The position numbers were made by a program, and so were the translations under genes. Shown here piece after piece: positions 17,246 through 26,015 of a stretch of 64,000 bases of DNA. A model generated the notes under the pieces. It saw only the letters and a list, made by a program, of their open reading frames with translations, had not been told where the DNA came from and searched no databases. The DNA comes from JBCBCP01 sp039817385 (GTDB taxonomy: Bacteria; Pseudomonadota; Alphaproteobacteria; Rhodobacterales; Rhodobacteraceae), in assembly GCA_039817385.1 (NCBI GenBank), contig JBCBVY010000006.1:124001-188000 (forward strand), written 5' to 3'. Position 1 is the stretch's first letter, and every line of letters starts with the position of its first letter.

Positions 17246-17702
17246 GGGCCTTTTGATCGCCGCGCTTCTGGGCGCCTGTGGCTTTACCCCCGCCTACGGC
17301 CCCGGCGGGACCGGCGCGGCGCTGGCAGGAAAGGTCGCGATTGGGGCGCCTTCAGACGAGACGACCTACCTGCTGGTGCGCCAGCTTGAAGACCGTCTGG
17401 GCCGCGCGGGCGATCCGGCTTATGACCTTGGGCTGACGCTGGTCACCACCGAAGAGGGGCTGGCGGTGGAGGAAGATGGCGACATCGACCGCTACACCCT
17501 GCTGGGCACGGTGCAATACACACTGACCGACCGCGCGACGGGGCGGCAGGTGGCGGCGGGGCAAGTCTCCAACTTCACAGGATATTCAGCGACAGGCACC
17601 ACCGTGGCGACCCTATCCGCGCAGCGGGATGCGCAGGCACGGCTGATGGTGATCCTCGCCGATCAGATCACGGCACGACTGATCGCGACGGCGGACACAT
17701 GA
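17232..17702 (+). CDS. lptE: LPS-assembly lipoprotein LptE
   Basis: 156 residues. A short lipoprotein signal ends at LLGAC (Cys16), followed by GFTPAYG, the typical LptE beginning. The remainder is an alpha/beta fold with DGDIDRYTLLGTVQYTLTDRATG. LptE plugs the LptD barrel in the outer membrane for lipopolysaccharide insertion. Position between leuS and holA is the conserved proteobacterial arrangement and the strongest support, because LptE sequences diverge strongly. It overlaps leuS by 14 bp and holA by 4 bp. Confidence 0.9.
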   Translation: MSWFKGLLIAALLGACGFTPAYGPGGTGAALAGKVAIGAPSDETTYLLVRQLEDRLGRAGDPAYDLGLTLVTTEEGLAVEEDGDIDRYTLLGTVQYTLTDRATGRQVAAGQVSNFTGYSATGTTVATLSAQRDAQARLMVILADQITARLIATADT

Positions 17703-18700
17703 AGCTGAACACGCCGCAGGCGAACGCCTATTTCGGCAAGCCTGATCCGGACGCGGCGGGGCTGCTGATCTACGGCGCGGACGGGATGCGCGTTGCGCTC
17801 AAGCGGCAAGAAGTCATAAAGGCATTGATCGGGGAGACTGGCGCGGACGAGATGCGCCTGACCCGGATGCCCGCGAGCGGGCTGCGGGCCGACCCGGCGC
17901 AAGTCATTGATTCCATGAAGGCCATCGGCTTTTTCCCCGGCCCGCGCGTGACCTTTGTCGAAGATGCGACCGAGCAGCAGGCGAGTTACATCCTGCCCGC
18001 GCTGGAGGCTTGGGAGCCGGGGGACGCACAGCTGGTCGTGACCGCGGGCAACCTCAAACCGACCTCGAAGCTGCGCAAGGCGTTTGAGGGACACAAGCGC
18101 GCCTATGCCGCGGGTATCTATGACAACCCGCCCACACGGGACGAGATTGAAAGCGCGATTGCGGCGGCGGGACTGGCGATACCGGACCGCGGCGTGATGG
18201 ACGCCCTGGTGACGCTCGCGCAAGAACTGGACCCGGGCGACTTCCAGCAGACCGTTGAAAAGATTGGCCTTTACAAGCTGAACGATCCTACGCCGCTGCG
18301 CCTTGACGACATTGCCGCCTGCGCGCCGCTCTCAACCGAGGCGGCGGTGGACGATGTGCTAATGACCATCGCAGACGGGCGCGCGCAGGACATCGGGCCG
18401 GTCATGCGCAAGCTTCAGGCGCAGGGGGTGAACGCGGTTACGCTTTGCATTGGGGCGATGCGCCACTTCCGCACCCTGCACCGGGCCGCCCTCGACACCT
18501 CGGGCCGCCCCGCGATCTGGGGGCCAAACCGGGACCGCATGATGGGGCAGGCGCGCCGCTGGGGGCCGGACCGGCTGGAGACCGCGCTGGCCGTGCTGAC
18601 GGAGACGGACCTCGCGCTGCGCTCTGCGGGGCAAACGGCGCCGCAAATGGCGCTGGTGGAGCGGGCGCTGATCCGGCTGGCGATGCTGGCGGGGCGGTGA
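17699..18700 (+). CDS. holA: DNA polymerase III subunit delta
   Basis: 333 residues of the clamp-loader delta subunit, which opens the beta clamp. The N-terminal ATPase-like domain (LLIYGADGMRVALKRQEV) lacks a functional P-loop as expected. The conserved middle segment includes FVEDATEQQASYILPALEAWEPG and LVVTAGNLKPTSKLRKAFE. The helical collar domain ends with LALRSAGQTAPQMALVERALIRLA. It begins with ATG overlapping the lptE TGA by four bases. Confidence 0.93.
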   Translation: MKLNTPQANAYFGKPDPDAAGLLIYGADGMRVALKRQEVIKALIGETGADEMRLTRMPASGLRADPAQVIDSMKAIGFFPGPRVTFVEDATEQQASYILPALEAWEPGDAQLVVTAGNLKPTSKLRKAFEGHKRAYAAGIYDNPPTRDEIESAIAAAGLAIPDRGVMDALVTLAQELDPGDFQQTVEKIGLYKLNDPTPLRLDDIAACAPLSTEAAVDDVLMTIADGRAQDIGPVMRKLQAQGVNAVTLCIGAMRHFRTLHRAALDTSGRPAIWGPNRDRMMGQARRWGPDRLETALAVLTETDLALRSAGQTAPQMALVERALIRLAMLAGR

Positions 18701-18703
18701 AAG

Positions 18704-18749
18704 GCGCGTTTTGTACATTTCGCGGCCCCTCCAAAGCGCATTTTGTACA
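18704..18749. promoter_or_regulatory. Tandem GCGC-x-TTTTGTACA motif
   Basis: GCGCGTTTTGTACA (18704) and GCGCATTTTGTACA (18736) are repeated 32 bp apart, about three helical turns, just after holA. Each holds a TGTACA palindrome core flanked by GC-rich arms. This looks like a two-site operator, but the cognate regulator and target are unknown. The nearest plus-strand gene starts at 18935. Confidence 0.4.
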
Positions 18750-18880
18750 GTTTTGCGCAAGCCAGCGCCGTAACGATAGCCTCAGACCTTGAAGCCAGAT
18801 TGGACCGGATCGGGCACCGCGGTGATCGCCGCACGGCCAGATGTGCGGCGCGCTTCATTTTGGGCGTCTGACATTTTCAA

Positions 18881-18909
18881 TTGACAAGCAAGGACCAGCT
18901 GACGCTACT
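18881..18909 (+). promoter_or_regulatory. Predicted promoter of the small secreted protein gene
   Basis: A consensus -35 TTGACA (18881-18886), a 17-base spacer and a weak -10 GCTACT (18904-18909) lie 26 bp before the start codon. Good -35 and poor -10 boxes are usual for alphaproteobacterial housekeeping promoters. Confidence 0.55.
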
Positions 18910-18934
18910 TTGCGTCACTGGCAAGGAGACGATT

Positions 18935-19186
18935 ATGACCAAGATGCTCACCCTTTTCGCAGCCGCCGGTCTGGCGCTGACCTTCACAACCGCTCCGGCG
19001 CTGGCGGGCGATGCGAACATGCGCAACGCGGACGGCACCAAGCTGCGCATCAACTGCACCGGCGCGGGCTGCAAGGTGCGCCAGAAGGTCAAGGGCCAGA
19101 AGTGGAAGGTGATCGAAACCGGCGAAGGTGGCCGCTCGAACTTCCTCGTGCTGGAGGCGAAGTACAAGGACCAGGGCTACAAGTAA
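18935..19186 (+). CDS. Small secreted protein, function unknown
   Basis: 83 residues with a clear signal peptide (MTKMLTLFAAAGLALTFTTAPALA) and a mature part of about 59 residues rich in Lys and Gly, with two cysteines in RINCTGAGCKVRQ. The mature protein could form a small disulfide-closed periplasmic domain. AAGGAG seven bases before the ATG fixes the start at 18935 rather than the upstream ATG at 18881, which lies within the predicted -35 box. I do not recognise the family. Confidence 0.8.
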   Translation: MTKMLTLFAAAGLALTFTTAPALAGDANMRNADGTKLRINCTGAGCKVRQKVKGQKWKVIETGEGGRSNFLVLEAKYKDQGYK

Positions 19187-19269
19187 GCCCTTGCCCCTTT
19201 GCGACATTCCAGTTTTTGCTGCGCCCGGACGGCGGCCCGTTTGGGCGCGGGCATGAGGGGAGCACAGGC

Positions 19270-19860
19270 ATGTATACGTTGATCGGATCGACCAGAACCC
19301 GCGCGCTGCGGGTCAGCTGGATGCTGGAAGAACTGGGGCAGGACTACACCCAGGTGCAGGCGGGGCCGGGGTCCGAAGAGGCGCGGCGCCATAACCCGCT
19401 GGGCAAGATCCCCGCGCTGGTCGATGGGGAGGCGGTGCTGACGGATTCCGTGGCGATCATGACCTACCTTGGGGACAAGCACGGCGCACTTACGGCCCCT
19501 GCGGGCACGCCGAAGCGGGCGCAACAGGACGCGATGACGTTGTGGATCATCGACGAGATGGATGCGGTCCTGTGGTGTTTCGCAAAGCACACGGTTGCCT
19601 TGCCGGAGGATGCGCGGGTGCCCGCGATCACACCGGGGCTGCATTTTGAGTACGAGCGGACGTTGGCAACCTTGTCGGAGCGGCTGGGCAACGGGCCGTT
19701 TCTGATGGGAGACGCGATCACGATCCCCGATCTGCTGGCCGTGCATTGCCTCGGCTGGGGGCATCTGGCGCGCTTTCCGGCGATGGATGCGCGGCTGAAG
19801 GGTTGGGCAAGAGAGTTGCGCGAGCGGCCCGCCTACCAGCGTGCGTTGGCGCGGGTCTGA
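19270..19860 (+). CDS. Glutathione S-transferase family protein
   Basis: 196 residues. The N-terminal thioredoxin-like domain (MYTLIGSTRTRALRVSWMLE) includes the glutathione-binding NPLGKIPALVDG with cis-Pro and the TDSVAIMTYL motif. The C-terminal helical domain contains the structural ITIPDLLAVH N-capping motif. Substrate is unknown. Start at 19270 follows GAGGGGAG; the long open frame upstream to 18841 covers the small secreted protein gene in another frame and is not used. Confidence 0.92.
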   Translation: MYTLIGSTRTRALRVSWMLEELGQDYTQVQAGPGSEEARRHNPLGKIPALVDGEAVLTDSVAIMTYLGDKHGALTAPAGTPKRAQQDAMTLWIIDEMDAVLWCFAKHTVALPEDARVPAITPGLHFEYERTLATLSERLGNGPFLMGDAITIPDLLAVHCLGWGHLARFPAMDARLKGWARELRERPAYQRALARV

Positions 19861-19896
19861 GGCGGCGGAAACTTACCAAGTTTCCGGTCCGTTTTC

Positions 19897-21027
19897 TTAC
19901 AAAGAAAACGCGCCCAGCGCGGAGCGTGCAGCCCAGCGTCCCGTCGCGAGGCAGCCTGTGATCAGGTAGCCGCCCGTGGGGGCCTCCCAATCGAGCATTT
20001 CACCGACGCAATAGATGCGGGGGCGGTTTTTGAGCATGAGTGTGTCGTCCAGCGCATCCCAGCGCACGCCGCCTGCTGTGCTGATCGCCTCATCGAGCGG
20101 GTGCTGCCCGGTGATCGGGAGCGGCAGCGCCTTGATCAGTGGGGCAAGATCTGCGGGCAGGGGCCGCGCGCATTCCATCAGCAGGGCCTGTTTGACCGGG
20201 GGCAGACGCAGCGCTTTGCGGATGTGGTTGGACAGGCTTGCCTTGCCGCCGGGGCGGTCCAGCCGCTGGCGTATGGTCTCCAGCGGCACGTCCGGCATCA
20301 GATCCACATGCAGCGCCGCACCATCGCGCACGGCGCGGGAGGCGGTGTAGATGCCCGACCCTTCAAGACCACGGGCGGTCAGGATGGCTTCGCCGCGGCT
20401 GATCGTGCCGCCTGCGTGCCACGCCACGCCCTTGATCGGGGCGCCGAAGTGCGGCGCCATATGGGCGGACCAGTTCACCGAGAGGCCGACATTGGCGGGG
20501 CGGAACGGGGTGTGCGGAAGGTGCTTTGCCCACGCCCCGTCCGAGCCAAGCCGCGCCCAGGATGCGCCGCCCAGTGCGAGGATGGTGACGTCTGCCTCCA
20601 CCCGCTCCGCGTTGATGAGCAGCGCGTCGCCATCCCAACCCTGCCACCGCGCACGGGTTTGCAGCCGGGCGCCATACCCCGCCAGCCGCGCCAGCCACGC
20701 GCGCAGCAGAGGGGAGGCTTTCATCGCTTTGGGAAAGACGCGGCCCGCGGAGCCGGCGAAGACCTCTGCGCCCAGCCCATCCGCCCACGCCTTCACCGCC
20801 TCAGGGCCAAAAGCGGCCAGCATGGGCGCCAGCGCGGGGCAGTCAAAGCGCGACGCAAACGCGTCGTCGCCGTCCATCGTCAGGTTCAGGCCGGATTTGC
20901 CCGCCATCAGGAACTTGCGCCCCGGCGACGGCATCTGGTCGTAAACGGTGACTTGCGCACCGCCCTGTCCCAGCACTTCGGCGGCCATCAGGCCCGCAGG
21001 CCCCGCGCCGATTACAGCAGCGCGCAT
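19897..21027 (-). CDS. HI0933/BaiN-like FAD flavoprotein (TIGR03862 type)
   Basis: 376 residues. The N-terminal Rossmann motif VIGAGPAGLMAAEVL is followed by GRKFLMAGKSGLNLT, characteristic of the HI0933/BaiN flavoprotein family. The C-terminal FAD motif is YCVGEMLDWEAPTGGYLI. Members are oxidoreductases of mostly unknown substrate. The ATG shares one base with the stop of mscS upstream on the same strand (TGATG), implying translational coupling. Confidence 0.88.
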   Translation of the reverse strand: MRAAVIGAGPAGLMAAEVLGQGGAQVTVYDQMPSPGRKFLMAGKSGLNLTMDGDDAFASRFDCPALAPMLAAFGPEAVKAWADGLGAEVFAGSAGRVFPKAMKASPLLRAWLARLAGYGARLQTRARWQGWDGDALLINAERVEADVTILALGGASWARLGSDGAWAKHLPHTPFRPANVGLSVNWSAHMAPHFGAPIKGVAWHAGGTISRGEAILTARGLEGSGIYTASRAVRDGAALHVDLMPDVPLETIRQRLDRPGGKASLSNHIRKALRLPPVKQALLMECARPLPADLAPLIKALPLPITGQHPLDEAISTAGGVRWDALDDTLMLKNRPRIYCVGEMLDWEAPTGGYLITGCLATGRWAARSALGAFSL

Positions 21028-22367
21028 CAGCTGGCTTTGGTTTCGATCTTGCGCTTCAACTCGACCACGCGCTGCGGGTAGGGGATTTCGATGCCCGCGT
21101 CCTTGAGCGCGTTCCAGATCAGGAACAGCACGTCAGAGGTGTATTTGTTCGCCCCGTCGTCGATTCCGTTGACCCAGAATTCGACGGCAAATTGGACGCC
21201 GCTGTCGCCAAAAGCCCGCAACTCGCAATCGGGTGGGTAGGGCGCGTTCAGCACTTCGGGATGGGTGGCCACCGCCGCCTCGACAATGCCGGGGACGAGG
21301 TTGATGTCGGTGTTGTAACTGACGGAGAAGGGCGCCTCGTAGCGGTTGGCGGAGCCGCTGTCGGAGTAGTTGACGACGCGGGTGGTGATGAAGTCTTCGT
21401 TTGGGACGACGATCCAGCGGCCATCGTAGGTTTCCAGGATGGCGGCGCGGGCGGTCATCTTGACGATTGTGCCGGCCTCTCCGCCATCGAGTTCGACATA
21501 GTCGCCCACGGTGGCCTGGCCTTCGACCAGAAGGATCACGCCCGAGATGAAGTTCGAGGCGATTTTCTGCAGGCCGAAGCCGAGGCCGACGCCAATGGCC
21601 CCGGACAGGACCGCAAGGGCCGACAGGTTCACGCCCATGATGTTCATCAGCACGATGAAGGCGACGGCAAAGATCAGGAATTCGACCGCTTTTGCCAAAA
21701 GCTGACGCAGGGAGGGGCGCATCTCCTCCTGGGCGGAGATCATCTGCGTCGTTTGGCTGTTGGACCATTGGCCAAGCCAGAAGATGACGCCGCCGACCAC
21801 GACGAACTGGATCATCCATAGCAAGTTGAAGGACATGTTGCCCAGGGGCACGATCGTCGCCTCGAGCTGTGCGGCGACAAGGCCGAGCACGCCAATGGTA
21901 TAGAGCGCCGCGACCGGGATCAGGACGTAGCGGCCGAGCAGTTTCAGGAACGGATCGGCGAGGATATCGCGGACAAAGGCGCGCACGGCAAGGAACAGGA
22001 ACACCCGTTTGCCAAAGGCGATGACTGCGCCGCTGTCGAATATGGCCCGCACCGCGCTTTCGCCGATGCTGGTGAACACGAAGGCCAGAAGCGGCAGCAT
22101 CAGGGGCAGAAACTGCAGCACGAAGCGGCGAGCGCTTGGGAGGTAGCCTTCGGCCTCGGCGCCCGGGTCGAGCAGGCGAGCGATCCACGGGCGCACGCGG
22201 CGGGTGATCAGAACCGCGGCGACATAGGCGACGATGAGCAGTGCGAATTGCGACCATGCGGCGGGGGACAGCAGCCATCCCTTGGCAAGGTCCCAACCTT
22301 GGAGGACGTAGCCGACCACGGTTTGCACGATTTCCGGCTGGCTCGACAGATCAAAGTCCAAGACCAT
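21027..22367 (-). CDS. MscS-family mechanosensitive ion channel
   Basis: 446 residues. Several N-terminal hydrophobic segments precede the pore helix and beta domain. The conserved MscS core is LGFGLQKIASNFISGVILL, then GDYVELDGGEAGTIVKMTAR and the WIVVPNEDFITTRVVNYS segment. Such channels open on membrane tension to release solutes under hypo-osmotic shock. At 446 residues it is longer than E. coli MscS, with extra N-terminal transmembrane helices. It overlaps the flavoprotein gene by one base. Confidence 0.93.
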   Translation of the reverse strand: MVLDFDLSSQPEIVQTVVGYVLQGWDLAKGWLLSPAAWSQFALLIVAYVAAVLITRRVRPWIARLLDPGAEAEGYLPSARRFVLQFLPLMLPLLAFVFTSIGESAVRAIFDSGAVIAFGKRVFLFLAVRAFVRDILADPFLKLLGRYVLIPVAALYTIGVLGLVAAQLEATIVPLGNMSFNLLWMIQFVVVGGVIFWLGQWSNSQTTQMISAQEEMRPSLRQLLAKAVEFLIFAVAFIVLMNIMGVNLSALAVLSGAIGVGLGFGLQKIASNFISGVILLVEGQATVGDYVELDGGEAGTIVKMTARAAILETYDGRWIVVPNEDFITTRVVNYSDSGSANRYEAPFSVSYNTDINLVPGIVEAAVATHPEVLNAPYPPDCELRAFGDSGVQFAVEFWVNGIDDGANKYTSDVLFLIWNALKDAGIEIPYPQRVVELKRKIETKAS

Positions 22368-22403
22368 TTACTCCCGCCAAGAGGACACAGTTCAACCCGG
22401 CCT

Positions 22404-22736
22404 TTGTTGCCCGCCCGCCCGCGAGGTTCAACCCTGCAAGACGACGATCCGATCTGCCCTTTGTGCCTGCGGCCCATTCCACCGGACGCACCGCAAAGCC
22501 TGCACCACCTTGTGCCCAAGCTGAAGGGCGGCAAAGGCGGGCCGGTCGTGCTGCTGCACCACATCTGCCACAAAGAGGTGCACCGGACGCTGACCGAGGC
22601 AGAGCTGGCGCGCGCGTACAACACGCCGGAGGCGCTGCGCGCCCATCCGCGGCTGGCGAAGTTTTTTGCCTGGGTGGCCAAGCGTCCGCCCGGGTTTTCC
22701 AGCAAGGTACCCGGAAACCGGCGCGGGCGGCGTTAG
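22404..22736 (+). CDS. Small HNH-type nuclease domain protein
   Basis: About 110 residues. A metal/zinc knuckle DPICPLC is followed by the HNH core SLHHLVPKLKGGKGG and LLHHICHKEVH, then TEAELARAYNTPEALRAHP. A small roseobacter HNH protein; most such proteins are uncharacterised nucleases. The start is uncertain: no in-frame ATG lies near the domain, and TTG at 22404/22407 or CTG at 22434 are the candidates, with AAGAGGA at 22379. It diverges from mscS, and its stop overlaps the stop of a minus-strand small ORF. Confidence 0.75.
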   Translation: MLPARPRGSTLQDDDPICPLCLRPIPPDAPQSLHHLVPKLKGGKGGPVVLLHHICHKEVHRTLTEAELARAYNTPEALRAHPRLAKFFAWVAKRPPGFSSKVPGNRRGRR

Positions 22737-22936
22737 GTTGGCCAACGCCCCTGCGCGGCGGGATAGCGGCACGTTCCCGCGGGGCTGGCGGCATCCCGGG
22801 CCCGCATGCGGTCTGTTACCTGCGGAATAACAAAGCTGAGAACAAACCGCTCCAGCGTGGCGGCGCGGTCTTGCGGGGCGCATCGTGGCAGGGGCGGCAA
22901 ACGGAGCGTCGCTGGATGGAGGCGGTCACGCGGCAT
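22733..22936 (-). CDS. Small hypothetical protein (67 residues)
   Basis: The frame encodes 67 residues with a plausible amphipathic segment (ATLERFVLSFVIPQVTDRMRA) and a C-terminal CRYPAAQGRWPT. Third codon positions are mostly G/C, as in its neighbours. The ATG at 22936 is preceded by TAAGGT. An FNR-like palindrome lies 34 bp upstream. Its stop overlaps that of the convergent HNH gene by four bases, mirroring the UbiH/Trm112 arrangement. I do not recognise the family, and the frame could be spurious. Confidence 0.45.
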   Translation of the reverse strand: MPRDRLHPATLRLPPLPRCAPQDRAATLERFVLSFVIPQVTDRMRARDAASPAGTCRYPAAQGRWPT

Positions 22937-22970
22937 AGGTTGACCTTACCATGCGTCACGTAAACGGATT

Positions 22971-22984
22971 TTGACACAGGTCAA
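22971..22984. promoter_or_regulatory. FNR/Dnr-like palindrome TTGAC-N4-GTCAA
   Basis: TTGACACAGGTCAA is a perfect inverted repeat of TTGAC with a 4-base spacer, the architecture bound by the FNR/CRP superfamily (FnrL, Dnr, NnrR). It lies between the 3' end of the enoyl-CoA hydratase gene and the start of the 67-residue ORF on the minus strand. Confidence 0.5.
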
Positions 22985-23001
22985 CGCGCGCCCAAACGCT
23001 T

Positions 23002-23607
23002 TCAGCCCGTGCACAGCGCCTTGATTCCCGTTGCGATCTCTGGCTTGGCGGCCACGGTGTCTGCGGTCAGCGCGTGCGCATCGTCCAGCGGGGTGTCGGT
23101 GATCCGGTCGATCAGCCCGTAATCGTAGGCGTTTTGCGCGTCGATCTTTGCGCCGCCCATCAGGATCAGCTTGGTCCGGGCGGGGCCGATCAGCGCGTTC
23201 ATCCGGCCCGGATCGGACGGCTGCGGCAGAAAGCCGAGCTTCATCACCGGGTAGAAGAACTTCGCCCCCGGCACAGCGAGGCGGATGTCACAGGCCAGCG
23301 CCATGCCCATCGCCCCGCCCGCCAGCGTGCCGTTCAGCGCGGCAATGGTCAGGCCCGGCAGCGCGGCAATGGCAGACGACAGCTCTTCCCATAGGGGCGA
23401 GAGGGCGAGGCCCGCCTTTGCCGCCTCAAGGTCGGCACCGGCGGAGAACACCTTGCCCTCCCCGGTCAGGATCAGCGCACGGGCGCCCGCGGCGCGGCGA
23501 GCGGTGTCGCGCAGGTCTGTCAGCATCTGTTCGGTCAGGGAGTTGGCTTTGTCCGGGCGGTCCAGCGTCACGGTCCAGACGTCGCCGCTTTCGTCAACGC
23601 GGATCAT
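23002..23607 (-). CDS. Enoyl-CoA hydratase/isomerase family protein
   Basis: 201 residues, somewhat short for crotonases (about 260). Core motifs are WTVTLDRPDKANSL, SAGADLEAA for the first oxyanion hole and IAALNGTLAGGAMGMALACDIRLA for the second. The usual catalytic Glu region reads KLGFLPQPSD. The shortened C-terminus lacks part of the trimerisation helices. The start at 23607 overlaps the stop of the SDR gene by four bases (ATGA); the open frame to 23715 is shadow. Probably fatty or aromatic acid oxidation, together with the SDR. Confidence 0.87.
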   Translation of the reverse strand: MIRVDESGDVWTVTLDRPDKANSLTEQMLTDLRDTARRAAGARALILTGEGKVFSAGADLEAAKAGLALSPLWEELSSAIAALPGLTIAALNGTLAGGAMGMALACDIRLAVPGAKFFYPVMKLGFLPQPSDPGRMNALIGPARTKLILMGGAKIDAQNAYDYGLIDRITDTPLDDAHALTADTVAAKPEIATGIKALCTG

Positions 23608-24350
23608 GCCAGACCCACCCGGCGGCGGATGTCTTCGTCGCGAAGCGAGATTTCCTGCCCGGAGAACGCGGCGCCGTCCGGCCCGCACATCCAGACCAGC
23701 GTGTCCGCGACCCATTCGGGCGGGATGTGATCGGACCAGTCAAGCTGACTGACCGGGTTGATACCCGACGCCTTGATCTCGCGCTGCATCTGAGTGGCCA
23801 CCGTGCCGGGGCTAAGGCCCATTGCCCGGATGGTGCGGCCATATTCCTTGTCGAGGCAGCGGGTGAGCATCGCCGCGCCCGCCTTGGAGGCGCAGTAGTG
23901 GCTCCATGCCTCAACAGGCCCATGCGCGGCACCGGAGGAGATGGTGATGATCGTGCCGCCCCCGGCCTTTTGCATCACCGGAAGGGCCGCGTGCATGCCA
24001 TAGAAAATGCCCTTGAGGTTCACGTCGATCACGTGGCCCCAGGCCGCAGGGTCCGCATCAGCCAAATGCGCAATCGGCTCGACCGACCCGGCATTGCCGA
24101 TCAGCACGTCGAGGCGGCCAAAGCGGTCCACCGTGGCGGCAACCGCCGCCGCCACGGCCCCCGCATCGGCGACATCGCAAGGCAGCGCCAGCGCCTGTTC
24201 GCCGATCTCTCCCGCCAACTCTGCCAGCGCGTCCACGCTGCGCGCGGTAAGCGCGACATTGGCCCCCTGCGCGGCAAATGCGCGCGCAGCAGCGGCGCCG
24301 ATCCCGCGGCTCGCCCCAGTGATCAGCACGGTTTTGCCTGTCATGGTCAT
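23604..24350 (-). CDS. Short-chain dehydrogenase/reductase
   Basis: 248-residue classical SDR. The NAD(P) motif is VLITGASRGIGAAAARAFA, followed by LIGNAGS, the catalytic Ser in TIITISSGAAHG and the Tyr-Lys pair in WSHYCASKAGAAML. C-terminal LSPGTVATQMQ is typical. Probably an alcohol or 3-hydroxyacyl dehydrogenase. Its overlap with the downstream enoyl-CoA hydratase gene suggests both act on acyl-CoA-type substrates. The start could be either of two ATGs two codons apart. Confidence 0.92.
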   Translation of the reverse strand: MTMTGKTVLITGASRGIGAAAARAFAAQGANVALTARSVDALAELAGEIGEQALALPCDVADAGAVAAAVAATVDRFGRLDVLIGNAGSVEPIAHLADADPAAWGHVIDVNLKGIFYGMHAALPVMQKAGGGTIITISSGAAHGPVEAWSHYCASKAGAAMLTRCLDKEYGRTIRAMGLSPGTVATQMQREIKASGINPVSQLDWSDHIPPEWVADTLVWMCGPDGAAFSGQEISLRDEDIRRRVGLA

Positions 24351-24482
24351 GTCGTATCCTTCCCGCCTATTGCTGATGTGATGGGTAGTGCGCCCTTGCG
24401 CTCTGGTCCAGATAGAACCACGATGAGCGTGTCGGCGGCTTTGCCCGCGTCCGCTATTTCAGATCACAAGGATCCGCATTTC

Positions 24483-26015
24483 ATGACCCGTTTCAGCCTG
24501 CTCGGCACCGCTTCGCTTGCCGCACTTGTCTTGGCCGCACCTCTGCATGCCGATGTCACCGCCGATGACATCTGGGGCGACTGGCAGTCCTACATGACCA
24601 GCTTCGGCTACGAGATGACAGGCACCGAAACCCGCAGCGGCAATACGTTGACGGTGTCCGCTGTCAGCATGAGCTTTGACATGAGCGGTGAGGGCGACCC
24701 GGTAGGCGTGGTCACGATGACCATGCCAGCCATGACCTTTACCGAGAATGGCGACGGCACCGTATCCGTCGGAATGCCCGGCGAATCCGAAATCGTTTTT
24801 GTCAGTGCAGAAGGTGCGCCGGAGGCGGTGCGCGCCGTGATCTCCTACAGCCAGCCCGGGTTCGCCATGACCGCCTCGGGCGCGCCGAACGCGGTCGACT
24901 ATGTGTATTCCGCCGACCGGATGGCGATGGCCCTGACCGAACTGACCGTGGAGGGCGAGACCCTGCCCGCCGAAGCGCTGACGGCGGAGATGGCGATCGC
25001 CGGGGTCAGCGGGCAGACTGCGCTGCGCATCGACGGGCTGCGCCGCTATGACCAGACGCTGTCCTACGAAGCCGTGACGTTGACCTTCGACTTCACCGAC
25101 CCGGACGGGGACGAGAGTGGCAAGGTAAATTTTGCCGCTGAAGGGATGCGCTTTGCCGGTGTCTCAACCATCCCGGACATCGACCTCGGCGCGGAGATTG
25201 TTACCGCCTTGCAGGCCGGTTTTGCCGTTGACGGCGGTTTCAGCCTGACCGGCTCTTCGAGCGATCTGGCCTTCACCGGCCCCGATGCGTTCACCGCGAA
25301 TACCTCTGCCGACACGACGGAGTACCGCATCGCGATGGCGGCCGATGGCGGGCTGGTCTATGACATCACCCACAGCGGCGTGGCGCTGAACATGCTTGTT
25401 CCGGACTTCCCCCTGCCGATCACGGCGCAGATGGCGTCAAGCGCGTTCAAGCTGGCCCTGCCAGTGGTCAAATCGGACGATCCGCAGGATTTCGGCCTGA
25501 CGATTGAGATGAACGAGCTGGAGGTGGCCGAAGGGCTGTGGGGCATGTTTGACCCCGCCGCGCAGCTGCCGCGCGATCCGGCGACGCTGCAGGTGTCAAT
25601 CGATGGTCTGGCCAAGCTGCTGTTCAACTTCCTCGACCCGGCCGAGGCGGAGGCGATTGGCGCCAGCGGTGCGATGCCGGCTGAGCTGCAAAGCGTGAAC
25701 CTCGGCAACCTCGTGCTGAGCGCGGCGGGTGCGGCGCTGACGGGCAATGGTGCGTTCACCGTCACCCCCGGCCTGTCGCCGATCTTTGGCCCGCTGGGCA
25801 CGCCCGTGGGGCAGGTCGATCTGGAGCTGGTGGGCGGCAACGGCCTGATGGACAAACTTGTCGCGATGGGCCTGCTGCCCGAAGAGCAGGCGATGGGCGC
25901 ACGCATGATGATGGGCCTTTTTGCCCGTCCGGGTGAAGGCGCGGACACGCTGACTTCGACCATCGAGATTAACGCCGACGGCCACATCCTCGCCAACGGG
26001 CAGCGTATCCAGTAA
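24483..26015 (+). CDS. DUF2125 secreted protein
   Basis: 510 residues with an N-terminal signal peptide (MTRFSLLGTASLAALVLAAPLHA). The rest is a repetitive beta-rich sequence typical of the alphaproteobacterial DUF2125 family, a periplasmic or envelope protein of unknown function. The annotated frame is open far upstream to 23148, but this overlaps opposite-strand genes. The signal peptide and AAGGAT upstream place the start at 24483. Low cysteine content and acidic composition fit a periplasmic location. Confidence 0.85.
   Translation: MTRFSLLGTASLAALVLAAPLHADVTADDIWGDWQSYMTSFGYEMTGTETRSGNTLTVSAVSMSFDMSGEGDPVGVVTMTMPAMTFTENGDGTVSVGMPGESEIVFVSAEGAPEAVRAVISYSQPGFAMTASGAPNAVDYVYSADRMAMALTELTVEGETLPAEALTAEMAIAGVSGQTALRIDGLRRYDQTLSYEAVTLTFDFTDPDGDESGKVNFAAEGMRFAGVSTIPDIDLGAEIVTALQAGFAVDGGFSLTGSSSDLAFTGPDAFTANTSADTTEYRIAMAADGGLVYDITHSGVALNMLVPDFPLPITAQMASSAFKLALPVVKSDDPQDFGLTIEMNELEVAEGLWGMFDPAAQLPRDPATLQVSIDGLAKLLFNFLDPAEAEAIGASGAMPAELQSVNLGNLVLSAAGAALTGNGAFTVTPGLSPIFGPLGTPVGQVDLELVGGNGLMDKLVAMGLLPEEQAMGARMMMGLFARPGEGADTLTSTIEINADGHILANGQRIQ

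Noticed and set aside
22241..22963. 240-residue plus-strand frame overlapping the HNH gene
   Set aside because: It is in a different frame from the HNH motifs and has biased Arg/Pro composition.
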